From positions 58,095,259 to 58,159,258 of the forward strand of contig NC_133658.1 of assembly GCF_037893015.1 (NCBI RefSeq): a stretch of 64,000 bases of DNA, read 5' to 3'. Below, piece after piece: positions 52,986-63,904 of the stretch. Each line of letters opens with the position of its first letter. The first letter of the stretch is position 1. A program made the position numbers and the translations under genes. Origin of the DNA: Macrotis lagotis. Taxonomy: Eukaryota > Chordata > Mammalia > Peramelemorphia > Peramelidae. The notes beneath the pieces were generated by a model. The model saw only the letters and a list, made by a program, of their open reading frames with translations, ran no database searches and was not told where the DNA came from.

Positions 52986-53322
52986 TAAATTCACTACTTC
53001 TTTTGTTTAATCTATATTATTTTATTATATGAAGGGGAAGTCTTTCCTCTCTCCTCTTCTTATTGTTGCTATTTTTCTTACTTCCTAGGGGTCATTTGTT
53101 ATTTTAAGGGGTAAGGAAGAGAGAAGAATAAAAATTGTTATTCACTCTACCATCTTGCCTTCACCATTCTTGCTGCTATCTTGTCTCCCACTCCCATGCT
53201 CAATTTGTTTTTTTTTTTTTGACATAATTATTAGATTGGTCAGTCTTGGGAGTGATGTAGATATAATCCACCTAAATTTTAGCAAAACATTTGATATGAT
53301 CTCTTATGCTGTTCATATAGAT

Positions 53323-53692
53323 GTGAGTTATATCCTGTCTATAGCTTATTTGTGCATAGTTCTTTGTCTCCCCCATTAGATTATGAACTCTCGGGGCAGC
53401 TAGGTGGTGCAGTGGATAGAGCACCAGCCCTGGAGTCAGGAGGATAGGAGTTCAAATGTGACCTCAGACACTTAATAATTACCTAGCTGTGTGGCCTTGG
53501 GCAAGCCACTTAACCCCATTTGCCTTGCAAAAAAAAAAACCTAAAAAAAAAAAAAAGATTATGAACTCTCTGAGGGCAAGGACTATCGGACTATCTTTTA
53601 CCTTTCTTTGTGTCCCCAGCACTTACAACAGTATCTGTCACATAGTAGGTGCCTAATACATGTTTATTTACTGACTGACTGACTACATGATA
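53323..53692 (+). repeat. L2 3' end inserted in the CR1-type LINE, with TSD
   Basis: tgagttatatcctgtctata through gcacttacaacagtatctgt to an actga-repeat end. The 8 bp atatagat is at 53315-53322 and 53693-53700. It carries the SINE at 53393. Confidence 0.75.
53393..53555 (+). repeat. Type A SINE, young, with 14-15 bp TSD
   Basis: agattatgaactctc lies at 53378-53392 and again at 53556-53570. Complete with two A-runs in the tail. Confidence 0.95.
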
Positions 53693-54030
53693 ATATAGAT
53701 AAGTGTATTCAAAAATGTTAAAATGAATAGACCCAAACAGTTTTTATTAATGACTCCATGTAAGCTTAGTCTCCAGTGAGTATCCCATAAATGGATACCT
53801 GGCCCATCCTTGTTACACATTTTTATAAATGATCTGGATATGCCTATTAAATTTACAAATAACCCAAAGACAGGAGGGTTATCTAGTATGTTGAATAATT
53901 GAGTCAGGATCTATAACTATCTCAATAAGCTAAAATACTGGATTGAATCAAAGAATAAAAAATTAAGTAAGAATAATGCAAATGTAAAGTCAAAACTTTA
54001 CATAGCAAGAGATAAACTGTGAAATCAAGT

Positions 54031-54566
54031 CTTTTTTATTCCAATTTTACTGCTTCATTTACTATGTCACACTGTCCCTGGTGAAACAGGCCACTGAAGA
54101 CTTCTGATTCTTACAGCTTCAGTCTCCAGACAATCCGTGTAGATGAAAGAGACAGAATATACAATATAGTGACTTTGTGATATACCTGGATAAATTAATC
54201 CCAAAGAATTGACTATGCTTTTTCTGACTTTTCTAAGGCTTATTTTAGTATTGCATTGATAGCTACCCTGGAAAAGAAATCTGCCTTGGTCATTGATCTT
54301 ATCCCGAACTAGCATGTGGTTTTCTTAACTTTCTTGCTTTTCTAGATGGATATTTGTAGTTCCTCCTCCCTGTTTCCCACCTTTTGACAATCATCATCCC
54401 CAAATATTTGTGACTCCCAGAAGCAAAATTTTCCTCTTCCAAACTCTTGCTAAACAAGTATCACATCCTTTGGTTCTATTTTAAGAGTTAGGAAAATTCT
54501 AAATAACAGAACCAAGTCCAAAAGTTTTGTTTTGAAACAACTTCAGTTTTTAAGATTACAGTTTTT
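54031..54566. other. No gene seen
   Basis: No named repeat. The 82-residue minus frame at 54067-54315 is unrecognised. Confidence 0.45.
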
Positions 54567-54660
54567 AGGGGTTGCTAGGTGACTCAGCAGATAGAGCTCC
54601 AGGACAAGAGTTCAAATCTGACCTCAGATACTTACTACTTGTAAGACCCTAGTCAAGTCA
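54567..54660 (+). repeat. SINE head fragment
   Basis: Reads ggggttgctaggtgactcag and gttcaaatctgacctcagat; stops after agaccctagtcaagtca. Confidence 0.75.
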
Positions 54661-55055
54661 ATATGTTGCTGGGGTCCTAGGCTGGAATTAGGGTTAATTC
54701 ATAGAACCATATGACCCCGGAGTACAAAGGTAAAAAGAGAAAAATTTATTGAAAGTTATAACAAATTAATAAGACTAGTGATAGAGAAAGTCAAACATCT
54801 TAAAGAGGGTTGAAGAATTCGTTTAAGAAATGTGGTCACACAGAGAAGATTTCCCAGGAATACACAGAGCAACCTGCTAGCCAGTCAAGTTACATAGAAA
54901 GAGGAAGGACTGAGCAGAGGGACAGAACCTCTTTAAATATATTTCTGTGGGAATAGGGGCAGTATTTATGGAGAGATTAATGCCTGGTTCAGGAGTGGTT
55001 AACACCGGCGTGAGGTAGAGTCTACTGCACATACTCCAAGGGTGGTACTTTATAG
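54661..55055. other. No gene; unclassified element possible
   Basis: A distinct tract with aaaaatttattgaaagttat that loosely resembles 7140-7160. A ggtag...tctactg...ccaagggtg motif occurs at 55015 and again at 55381 on the other side of the type C SINE. Possibly an old dispersed element; no family assigned. Confidence 0.35.
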
Positions 55056-55360
55056 TAGTGGTATTTGCCTTTCATTCTCAAAGAACACCATGACATCAGA
55101 CAGGTGATGCCATGACAAGCATATGAGTTAGATTTAAGTGAGGGGGTGCTGTGCTAAGTCACCAGTCTCACTTTCTCCTCCAGAGCCATCTTGGTCCAGT
55201 GGCCAGATATGGATCAGGATGACTGGAGATGACCAGGGATGGGAGGCAGTCAGGGTTAAGTGATTCACCCAAGGTCATACAACCAGTAAGTATCAAGTGT
55301 CTGAGGCTGGATTTGAACTCCTGTCCTCCTGACTCCAAGATCTGTGCTCTATCCACTGCT
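55056..55360 (-). repeat. Type C composite SINE, reverse
   Basis: RTE-like end (tgcctttcattctcaaagaa), leader-derived middle (ccagtggccagatatggatc) and a tRNA-type end (tctgtgctctatccactgct). Confidence 0.87.
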
Positions 55361-55888
55361 TTATGAACACCTGGTATAAGGTAGTATCTACTGATCGCCC
55401 CAAGGGTGAGTATATGTAACTAAGATCAGGTCTATGAGCAACTACTGTTAAGTACAGAGTGGCCTAGGATTCACAAGAACTTTGGGAAAGATAGGAAGTG
55501 TCTGCTGCCAGACTTACTGGCAAATGGAGTTTACAAAAGACAATACAGAAAGGAGAAAAAACTTCAACAGTACAGAAAAATTACAGGATTTGTTTTCAAT
55601 ACAAAGATTATAATCTTTCTCTGAGCTCAGAGTTCTGCACTTCAACTTTACTTGATTGTAAAAAAAAATGTTTCAACCTTAAGAAATTAGCAATTGTTGG
55701 GGGTAGGAAGAAGGAGAAGGGGAGGTGGAAAAGAGCAAAAGAAAAAAGTCTTCCTGGCTGATATCTCAGAGGATGATCCTGAAATCCTCCTGACTCTGGT
55801 GCTTTTCCATTAGCTCAATTTCCTCTAGAAGGTAAATATGAATCACTACAATTTTGAATTATGGGAGAAAATCACTCAACCATGAAAG
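55361..55888. other. No gene seen
   Basis: Continues the unclassified tract at its left end. The 87-residue frame at 55498-55761 is unrecognised and A-rich. Confidence 0.4.
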
Positions 55889-55889
55889 G

Positions 55890-56130
55890 AAGAAGAACAT
55901 TTTTGAGGACCTATTCCATATAACAGGCTTAACAAATATTATCTACTTTGATTCTCACAATAAACCTGGGAATTAGGAACTATTGTTATTATCTTCATTT
56001 TAAAGATGAGGAAACTGAGGCAAACAGAGGGTAAGTGTCTTGCCCAGAATTGCAGAGCTGGTAGATAAGGTTAAATTGGAACTCAGGTCTTCCTGAATCC
56101 AGTCCAGTACTATTCACTGCCCCCAGGTAG
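55890..56130 (-). repeat. CORE-SINE, reverse
   Basis: Reads cattttaaagatgaggaaac, gtcttgcccagaattgcaga and ggaactcaggtcttcctgaa. Confidence 0.8.
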
Positions 56131-57060
56131 CTGCCATAAAAGTGGGGCGCACAAGTCCCATGAAAAAGAACAATCCCAATTCATGGTAAAGATAGCATGA
56201 CAAGTAAAGTGCAGCATGGATGCAGCACGGATGCTGATTCTGCCTGTGAAAGCCCTACATATAGTCTAGGTCTGAGTGCCCTCTAGTGGCATCCAAAATG
56301 AATGCTGTAAAACTAGAATTCTCAATTAGCCGGAAAGGCTCTTTTTCCTGCCTCTCTTCTCCCTACTTGCAACTTTCTTAAGTCTGAAACTGTAATCTTC
56401 AAGTCTTGGATTGTTGCAATTTGAAAATAAGAATGCAAGAATAAAAAAATCCAGAGAAGTGAACTCAAGTCCCCCCAGTCTTTGTCATTTAAGTATGTAA
56501 AATGTTATATCAGAAAAGAAGTTTCTCCTTATTCTTTGCAACCACATGCAAACTTAGGTGGACTATATGCAGGTTGCAATGATGGAAAATGCCTTCATTG
56601 GTTATTGAATTGAAACCCAATGAGTATACAAAATGGATGACCTGTCTGTCCCTCTACTTCTCTCTTCTTTTCTTCCTTTCTAAGCTTAAATCTATTCTGA
56701 CCTGCATTCTGAAAATCTGATAGGGTAAAAGATGGAAGTCTTATCTTCTAACTGACTCCATGTGGCTATGAACACATGTCCTATAAACTTGTACTTGGAA
56801 TAGGGTCACCTATTTTCTGTTACATTTCCTTAAGAAAGGGACTTTGTGAGTTCTGAAAGGTTAGAAATCTGTAGATGCAGTAGCAGCAGCATCCCTATCA
56901 GTCAGTATTAGCAGAGTAATTCACTCAAGCATGGGTGGTTGACATTAGGAGATGCAACCCCATTGAAGAAAATAACCAAAAAGAAAGGACTGATCTAGTT
57001 TGTCTGCTTAACTGGCAGGTTTTCATCATTGTATTCAGCCAGTGAAAGAAAGTTGATAAA
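56131..57060. other. No gene; repeat-poor, with a CTCF-like motif
   Basis: About 930 bp with no named repeat. A perfect CTCF-type core is at 56276-56289. Confidence 0.45.
56276..56289 (-). promoter_or_regulatory. CTCF-like core motif, perfect consensus
   Basis: The minus strand reads ccactagagggcac, matching CCASYAGRKGGCRS at all 14 positions. It sits outside recognised repeats. Occupancy cannot be judged from sequence. Confidence 0.5.
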
Positions 57061-57067
57061 AGACTTG

Positions 57068-57228
57068 TTGGGGGGCGGCTAGGTGGTGTAGTGGATAGAG
57101 CAACAGCCCTGGAGTCAGGAGTACCTGGGTTCAAATCCGGTCTCAGACACTTAATAATTACCTAGCTGTGTGGCCTTGGGCAAGCCACTTAACCACATTA
57201 CCCTTGCAAAAACCTAAAAAAAAAAAAA
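57068..57228 (+). repeat. Type A SINE, young, with TSD
   Basis: Complete copy with head ggggcggctaggtggtgtag. An aaaagacttg duplication lies at 57058-57067 and after the A-tail (57226-57235). Confidence 0.9.
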
Positions 57229-57764
57229 GACTTGCTAGCATCCTTCCAAATTGTTTTATGTCCCAACAAGTTCTAAATATTACCCTCCTAGCTGATGATA
57301 TTACTATCTATAAGTTGTCACTGACTTCCATTCTAATCATTCTTTTGCTGTATGTGATTCTTTTTATGAATATCATTACTTTCTTTGCTCTAATAAAGGA
57401 CCTATCTTCTACCCAACTGTTATTGCACCTTGAACAAATACCCTTTGATCATCTCCCTTTGGTAAAAGTTCTAGAATAGTAATGATGTTTCTGGGATACT
57501 TGGGTGAGATTTTAATGTGCCAATGAATGTGAGAAGGGGGAGCCAGAACCTTCTAATTAAAGGTAGACTCTCTTAACAATGAACCATATAGGACCATATA
57601 TGGACAATATAACTGGATACAGAAGTGGGAATAAGGAGATACTTCTGACTCTGGGTTTCTCTATAAAATGAAAGAGTCTGGAGAGAATCTGAAGCCAAGA
57701 GAGGGCAAGTGAGTTACCCACAGATTGCCTACAGTCAGGGCAGTTGCCCCTCCCTATGCATTAT
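57229..57764. other. No gene seen
   Basis: No named repeat beyond the SINE. The frames here (57168-57479 and 57725-57964) start in or near repeats and have no domain. Confidence 0.45.
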
Positions 57765-57985
57765 TAGACCTTTCTCTCCTGCCAGACTCCCTAGACATCA
57801 CTTTTTGTTTCCTAGTATATATTCTATATTTTAACCCTAACCCTGGATGTTATCTCCTTTTCCCCTCCTTTCGTTACCTATCTCTCCAATATAAGATTTT
57901 TGAGATTAGCTGTGTTTCGTTGTTGGTTTTTCTATTCCAGGACCTAGCACAATGCCTAAAATAGTAGATATGTTAGAAAATGAGA
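57765..57985 (+). repeat. L2 3' end, diverged
   Basis: Reads ccaatataagatttttgaga, ggacctagcacaatgcctaa and aatagtagatatgttag. Confidence 0.5.
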
Positions 57986-57987
57986 TA

Positions 57988-58175
57988 ATTTTTCTAAAGT
58001 GCTGAATTTAGAGTCCAAAAGCCTTGGATTCAAATTCTATTTCTGACACTTATTATTTGTGTAACCCTACACATGTCATTTAACTACTTTGAGTCTCAAT
58101 CTTCTCATCTGTAAAATGAGGGGACTGGAGTACATGGTCTCTAAGCTCTAAATCTATGATCCCCTAATTAGAATG
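57988..58175 (+). repeat. CORE-SINE
   Basis: Reads tagagtccaaaagccttgga, tctcatctgtaaaatgaggg and ggtctctaagctctaaatct. Confidence 0.75.
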
Positions 58176-58179
58176 CAAG

Positions 58180-58665
58180 TTCATGTTTGTTTAGACATAC
58201 CCATTAGTCTTGATCCTTATATTTACAATTCAAAGTTTCTTCTCTGTCATAGTCCTTTTTAACCAGAATGTTTAAAAATACTCCATTCTATTAAAAATTC
58301 ATTTTTTCCTCTGTAGGATTATAGCTAGTCTTCTAAGAGTATTTTTCTAATTGTGTACTCTTATCTTTTGTCTTTTTGAATATCATATTAGTGACTTCAA
58401 GATTTAGTTCTCATTGCCTACAGTGTTTTTCTTTGACCTAGAAACTCTAGATTTTGGCTATGACATTTATTTTCTTCTTTTGATTGGTATATTCTTTCGA
58501 TTTTCACTTTGCCCTCTGGTTCTAAAACATCCAGCTATTTTATTTTATTTCTAGAAATGTGGTATCCATATTTTTTGATGTTCATGATTTTTAGGCAGTC
58601 TCATGATTATTAAATTGTCTCTCTTTGACCCATTTCCAGGTCATTTGTTTTGATAGTAGTGTCTT
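58180..58665 (-). mobile_element. L1 ORF1 fragment, antisense
   Basis: Read on the minus strand, this matches the ORF1 region of the HAL1-like element at 61200-61600 in sense: FLEIK, EYTNQ and a coiled-coil-like KERQFNNHE part. Plus-strand markers are gatgttcatgatttttaggc, ctctttgacccatttccagg and ccctctggttctaaaacatc. Confidence 0.65.
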
Positions 58666-58770
58666 TTACTATAACTATTATTTATAACAATAACTAGTAT
58701 TTACACATGACTTTGAAGTTTATAAAGCACTTTATAATATTTTGGTGACTTTATCATTGTAATTTGTTTC
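58666..58770 (-). repeat. CORE-SINE scrap, reverse
   Basis: Reads ataactagtatttacacatg, gtttataaagcactttataa only. Confidence 0.5.
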
Positions 58771-58889
58771 ATTTACAATTCTAAATATTTTATTTTATAC
58801 ATTCAAAAACATTATTCTGAGAATGGGTTCAGAGACCTTACCAGATTTCCAAAGGGGTCCATGACATAAAAATGGTAAGGCACTCTTGT

Positions 58890-59620
58890 TTTAGCCCAAA
58901 ACTTCACATCTTATATCAAAATAAGCTCAAGATAGAGATATGACCTAGATGTAAAAGGTCACATCATAAATTAGAGGACCTGGGAAGGTCTTTTGCAAAT
59001 GTGAACAGAGGAAAACTTCTTGACCAAACAAAAGATAGAGAGAATCACAGGGAATAAAATGGACAACAGTTATTACAAAAATTTTGTAACTGAAAAGAAT
59101 TGGCACAAACAAAATTAGAAAGAAAATATCAACTGAGGGAAAAAACCTCTCTGATAAAGGTGTGATATAAAAAACTGGTATAAATGAGATCAAGAGTCAT
59201 TCTTCAATAGCTAAATGGCAAAAGTTTATGAGCAGGTAGTTCTCAAAAGAAGAAAGATCAACTATCAATATCAAAAAAATATTCCAAATCACAAGTAATA
59301 AAAAAATTACAAATGAAAATATCTCTATTGTCCCCCTTCACACTCAGATTAACAAAGATGACAAAAAAGGAAAATGGTAACTGTTGAAAGAATGTAAGAA
59401 GTCAGGTAGAGTTGTGAATTGATACAACTATTCTGAAAGCAACTAGAAGTTATGCCCAATTAGTCATCAATATTCACTTCAATACCTTTTATCATAACAA
59501 AGAACTGGAAACTACAAGGGTGCCCATCAGTTGGGGAAATGGTTGAAGAAATTCTGGTATATACATAACTTAAAATATCTTAAAGAAAATAATTTTGAAA
59601 GATTTAAGAATGTTAATTAA
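58890..59620 (+). mobile_element. L1 ORF2 3' part, sense
   Basis: Blocks tcacatcataaattagagga, aaaacttcttgaccaaacaa, tggcacaaacaaaattagaa, acctctctgataaaggtgtg, gttgtgaattgatacaacta and gatgacaaaaaaggaaaatg are in L1 order. Ends soon after aattctggtatatacataac. Decayed. Confidence 0.75.
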
Positions 59621-59967
59621 TGTGATAAACAGCCTTTCTAAAGTTTCTAAAGAGTACCATTTCTAAAGTAATGGTTTCAAACTCAAATAGAAATGGATAC
59701 CACAAAATCTGTACTTAAGGATTCCTGTTTTCATGGTTTTCTTTGCTTTAAAATATATTATCTATGTTTTATTGAATTCTTATTTATGTTGCTAAATATT
59801 TCCCAATTTAAAATTTCCCAGCTTTATGAGAGTAGTTTGGGTCACATGCAGCCCACAGCTTATCTCTAGAGAAATGAAAAAGAATTGCTTTTCACCTCTT
59901 AACAGATAGGTGATGGATTATAGGTGTAAAATAAAGCATACTTTTCAGATTTAGCTAATTTATTGAT
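59621..59967. other. No gene seen
   Basis: AT-rich, no named repeat. Confidence 0.45.
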
Positions 59968-60232
59968 TTGTGTGGCACAGTGGATAGGATTCTGTGCCTG
60001 AAGTCAGAGAAGACTAATCTTTGTGAGTTCAAATCTGACCTCAGACATTTATTAATTATGTGATCTGGTCAAGTCACTTAATCCTTTTCCCCTTAGTTTT
60101 GTCATCTATAAAATGAGCTGGAGAAGATAGCAAACCACTCTATTATATCCGCCAACCCCAAATGGGGTCACAAAGAGTTGGACACAAGTGAAAAAGGGAT
60201 GAATAGCGACAACAAAAAGTTGTCCAACTCTG
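59968..60232 (+). repeat. Mar1-like SINE
   Basis: Reads gtgtggcacagtggatagga, ctataaaatgagctggagaa, accccaaatggggtcacaaa and gagttggacacaagtgaaaa. Confidence 0.88.
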
Positions 60233-60429
60233 CAAAAAATGTTATAAATAAGATGGGGGGGGATAATAATAGCAATGAGAATAGGAGGTTCAGAAGACAA
60301 TACAGTCAAAAGGATCAGTTTTGGGAATAACATGCTAGATCTTTAATGATCGAAAATAGAGTTTTTAGTTTTATGCATTTTTCCAGACTTCTTTGTCAGT
60401 GGAAATATTTGTGCTTGTTGAACGAAGAA

Positions 60430-60572
60430 TAACAGCATTTTTTAAATAAGTCAATTATCCTCTGTTTAAGGTAAAGTTAAATGATTTGCCCAGGATCATA
60501 CAACTAGTAAATATCTGAGACTAGATTTTACAGGGCTAGTGCTTTATCCATTTCACCACCTAACTGCCCCTA
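60430..60572 (-). repeat. tRNA-derived SINE, reverse
   Basis: Reads tgatttgcccaggatcatac, aactagtaaatatctgagac and tttcaccacctaactgcccc. Confidence 0.8.
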
Positions 60573-60952
60573 ATATTTTTTTTAAAGAAAGATTTTGGGA
60601 GATGGAGCCAAGACAGTGGAGTAAAGGCAGAGATTCACTTCCCCATATCACTCCAAATATCATTAAATAATGACTCTAAACAAATTCTATACTGGCAGAA
60701 CCTACAAAAAGACTGGATGAAAGAATTTTCAAGCCCACGTCAACCTGGAAGATCAACAAGAAGGGTTTGCTGCATAAGGGCCAGAGGTGAGCCCCAGAAG
60801 CACAGACCAGACCACAACCAACCAGGAACAGACCTCAGAACCATTGAATCAGCTGCAGCATCTGCTTCTGGAGCTCTCAACCCACAAATGATAAGGGAGT
60901 TAGAAGGAGATTTCTGTGGTCTCTACTGTCACTGAGGCAGAATTCTGTTGCT

Positions 60953-61288
60953 TTGCCTGCATTCAGACCTGAGTCAGAGTCTTGGGTTCCAGAAAAAGTG
61001 GCAGAAGCACAACAGAGCTTACTGCTCCAAGAGAACAGGGATCTTTCTCACAGTTTCAAGGCAGAAAGGAGTGCTTATTGTCAGTCACCCACAGACCAGA
61101 GCACAAGCCAGGAGAATGATACAAACCTCTCCTTAGATTACAAGACCCTGGAAGAATTGATAATTTATAGATGCTTAGAAATATCTCTGAAAACAACTGC
61201 AAAAGTCCTCAAATGCTTGGAACAATGCACCTCTACCCTGGAAGCAGATTCCCAACTTAACAAAGAGTTAAATCAAGTCATAGACTGA
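60953..61288 (+). pseudogene. L1-type ORF1 N-terminal remnant
   Basis: 111 codons ending LNKELNQVID, followed by stops. The preceding frame (60717-60935) and following A-rich sequence (61300-61500) continue ORF1 in other frames. The C-terminal half of this frame (SLDYKTLEELIIYRCLEISL, KVLKCLEQCTSTLEADSQLN) has spaced leucines as in a coiled coil. RNA-binding chaperone function is known for L1 ORF1; this copy is broken. Confidence 0.7.
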
Positions 61289-62757
61289 GGAAATGAGCAA
61301 ACAACAGAAGAAAAAAATCTGAAAAGAATACTTTAAAATTGCTAAAGGATAGAGGAGATACAAAAGTTCACCAAAGAAAATAATTTCTTAAAACACAGAA
61401 TGAAGCAAAGGGAAGTTGATGACTTTGTAAGAAAGAGAGAAATAATAAAAAAAAAAACAAAAGAAATAAAAACTAGAAAAAATATGAAATATCTCATTGG
61501 AAAAATAACTGACCTGGAAAAATAGATCCAGAAGAGAATTTAAAAATTATTGGACTACCTGAAAGCCATGATCAAAAAAAGAACCACAGACATCATCTCT
61601 CAAGAAATTGTAAAGTAAAGCTACCTTACAAAGGGTAAAATATAAATTGAAAGAATCCACCAATCACCTCCTGAAAGAGATCTTAAAATGAAAAGGATCA
61701 GGAATATTATATTCAAATTTCAAAGGTCCCAAGTCAAGGAGAAAATATTGCAAACAGCTAAAAAGAAACAATTCAATTATCACAGAGCTATAGTCAGGAT
61801 AACACAATATTTAGCAGCTTCTACATTAATCATAGGTCTTGAAATATGATATTCTGAAAGGCAAAAGAGCTTGAATAACAATGAAGACTCAACAATCCAG
61901 TAAAACAGAACATATTCCAAAGGAAAAAACACACACACACACACACACCCCAAAAAAAAACAGAACATAATCTTTCCAGGGAAAAGATGGACATTCAATG
62001 AAATAGGAGATTTTCAAATTTTCCTGATGAAAAAGACCAGAGTTGAACAGAAAATCTGATTGTCAAATATGAGACACAAGTGAAGCATAAAGTGGTAAAC
62101 AGGAAAAACAAATAATAAGGGACTTAACTGTTTATATTCCTGCTTGGAAAGATGATACTGATAACTCAAATGAACTTTCTCATTTATTAGAACAGTTAGA
62201 AGGAGCAAATATAGACAAGGTACAGGTGAAAATTTAATATGAAGGGATAATATATTAAAGAGATAGAGTTAAGGAGTAAAAGAGGAATGTACCAGGAGAA
62301 AGGGGGAAGTAGAATGGGTTAAGATTTTTCATATAAAAAAGGTAAAAGGTTTTGCTGTAGAGTAGAAGAGGGGGTCGTTTAAGAGGAGTGAGTGAGCCTT
62401 ACTCATCGAAATAGGCTCAAAGAGGAACAGCAAAACTCAACTGGTTATAGAAAACTATCTATATAAAGAAATGGAGGCGGGGTTGTTTAAGGAAGGTGAT
62501 AGAAGGGAGGAAAGATTGCGGAAGGGGATAGTCAAATGCAAAACACTATTGAGGAGAGCCAGTGTGAAGATAGAGGAAGAATAGAATCAATGGGGTGGAG
62601 GGAATAAGATGAAGAGAAACATAATTAGCAATATAACTGGAAAAAATGGAAATAAGCTTCTCTGATAAAAATTTCATTTCTCAAACATAGGGAATCAAAT
62701 TTATAAATAAATAAGAGCTATTTCCCAATTGATAATCAAAATATATTAAGTTTTCAG

Positions 62758-63093
62758 TTGAGATTATCAATAGTATCTATGGCCCTATTTTTTAAAAAAT
62801 ATCCTAATTCACCATTGATTAGAGAAACGCAAATTAGAATAATTCTGAGGTACTACCTTATACCTATTGAATTGGCTAATAGGACAGAAAGAGAAAAAGA
62901 CAAATGTTGGAGAGGATGTAGGGAAAATGAGGCATTAATGCACTGTTGGAGGAGTTGTAAAATGATTCAACAATTCTGTAGATCAATTTGGAAGTCTGTC
63001 CAAAGGATTATAAAACCATGCCTACCCTTTGACTTCTCAATGCCACTACCAGGTCTACATTCCAGAAGAGATGAAAAACAGGGAGGAAAATGA
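62758..63093 (+). pseudogene. L1 ORF2 C-terminal remnant
   Basis: The 111-residue frame contains YPNSPLIRETQIRIILRYYL, CWRGCRENEALMHCWRSCK and RSIWKSVQRIIK, corresponding to the C-terminal segment downstream of RT in L1 ORF2, with the cysteine-rich CWRxCxxxxxLxHCxxxC pattern partly visible. No RT is upstream in this element, as expected for a half-L1. Confidence 0.72.
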
Positions 63094-63740
63094 CCCATGT
63101 GTATAAAGATATTTATAGCAAGTATTTTCTAATAGCAGCTCCTTTTCTAGAGGTTGAGGAGATCCCATCTAGCTGGAGAATGGCTAAACAAATTGTGGTA
63201 TGTGATTATGATGGAATGCTCTTCTGTTAAAAGAGATGGTGAATGGGATGCTCTCAGTAAAACCTGGATAGACTTACAAGAGCAGATGCAATGTGAAATA
63301 TGCTATATACAAAAAGTAACAGCAGACGTGTAGTTTGATGATCTGTGAATGACTCACTTTTTCTCAGCAATGCTGTGACCCAAGACAATTGTGAAGAACT
63401 TATGTTAAAGAATACTATGGATCCCCAAAGACAGAGCTAATGGGATCTGAATACAGATTGAAGCATACTTTTTAAATTTATTTTTCTTGAGGTTTCTTTT
63501 TTTTGGGGGGGGCTATGTTTATTTTCACAACAGCTTAACTATAATTGTAATGTTTCACATGACTACACATTTTTAACCTATAAAAAATAACTTGTTTTTC
63601 TCAATGAGAAGTGGGGTAGAAAGAAAGGAGAGAATTTGGGACTCAAAGTTTTAAAAAATGAATGTTAAATTTTAACTTTTTTACATGTAAATGGGGAAAA
63701 AGAAAAGAAAAGAAAAAAGGAAGAAAGATTTTGGAGACTG

Positions 63741-63904
63741 ATGGAAGAAAAAATATGCATGTGGATTCTTTCCTGGAAACAAAGGGCATTTCACCTTATA
63801 AGGGTGAACTTCCTCTTCTGCAGCATAACTAGTTCTCTCCTCCTACTCTTGCCACTAACCCCATTCTCATGTATAATTAATCTCCTTCTCTCTAGCCTCT
63901 CCTA
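63741..63904. other. No gene seen
   Basis: Short spacer, no named repeat. Confidence 0.4.

Larger units (their letters stand above)
53222..54030 (+). mobile_element. CR1/L3-type LINE RT fragment, interrupted
   Basis: The first part (53222-53322) encodes DVDIIHLNFSKTFDMIS, the CR1/L2-type VIYLDFSKAFDxVS motif. The second part (53693-54030) encodes FINDLDMP, KFTNNPKTGGLSSMLNN and KYWIESKNKKL, matching the CR1 order FINDLDxG, KFADDTKLGG and DRLExWAExN. The metal-binding ADD is lost (TNN). Decayed. Confidence 0.78.
60595..63740 (+). mobile_element. HAL1-like half-L1 (leader, ORF1, then 3' end)
   Basis: Starts with gggagatggagccaagacag, a typical L1-type 5' end. ORF1 remains follow in frames 60717-60935, 60953-61288 and 61490-61850; the second contains a leucine-rich heptad-like stretch (residues 70-111), and the last includes KIIGLPESHDQKKN and FQRSQVKEKILQTAKKKQFN, as in L1 ORF1. 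After about 62100-62640 of A/G-rich spacer the sequence passes directly to the L1 ORF2 C-terminal region (62790 onward: accattgattagagaaacgc, tgttggagaggatgtaggga) and the 3' UTR (63290-63460). Endonuclease and RT are absent. A (CA)n lies at 61929-61948. Stops and shifts show it is inactive. Confidence 0.78.

Noticed and set aside
54661-55500. Possible long-terminal-repeat-type fossil around a type C SINE
   Set aside because: The repeated ggtag...ccaagggtg motif and the likeness to 7100-7300 are suggestive, but no terminal inverted dinucleotides, primer site or family match could be supported.
57830-57846. Interstitial telomere-like aaccctaaccctgg
   Set aside because: Only two units; too short to be an interstitial telomeric array.
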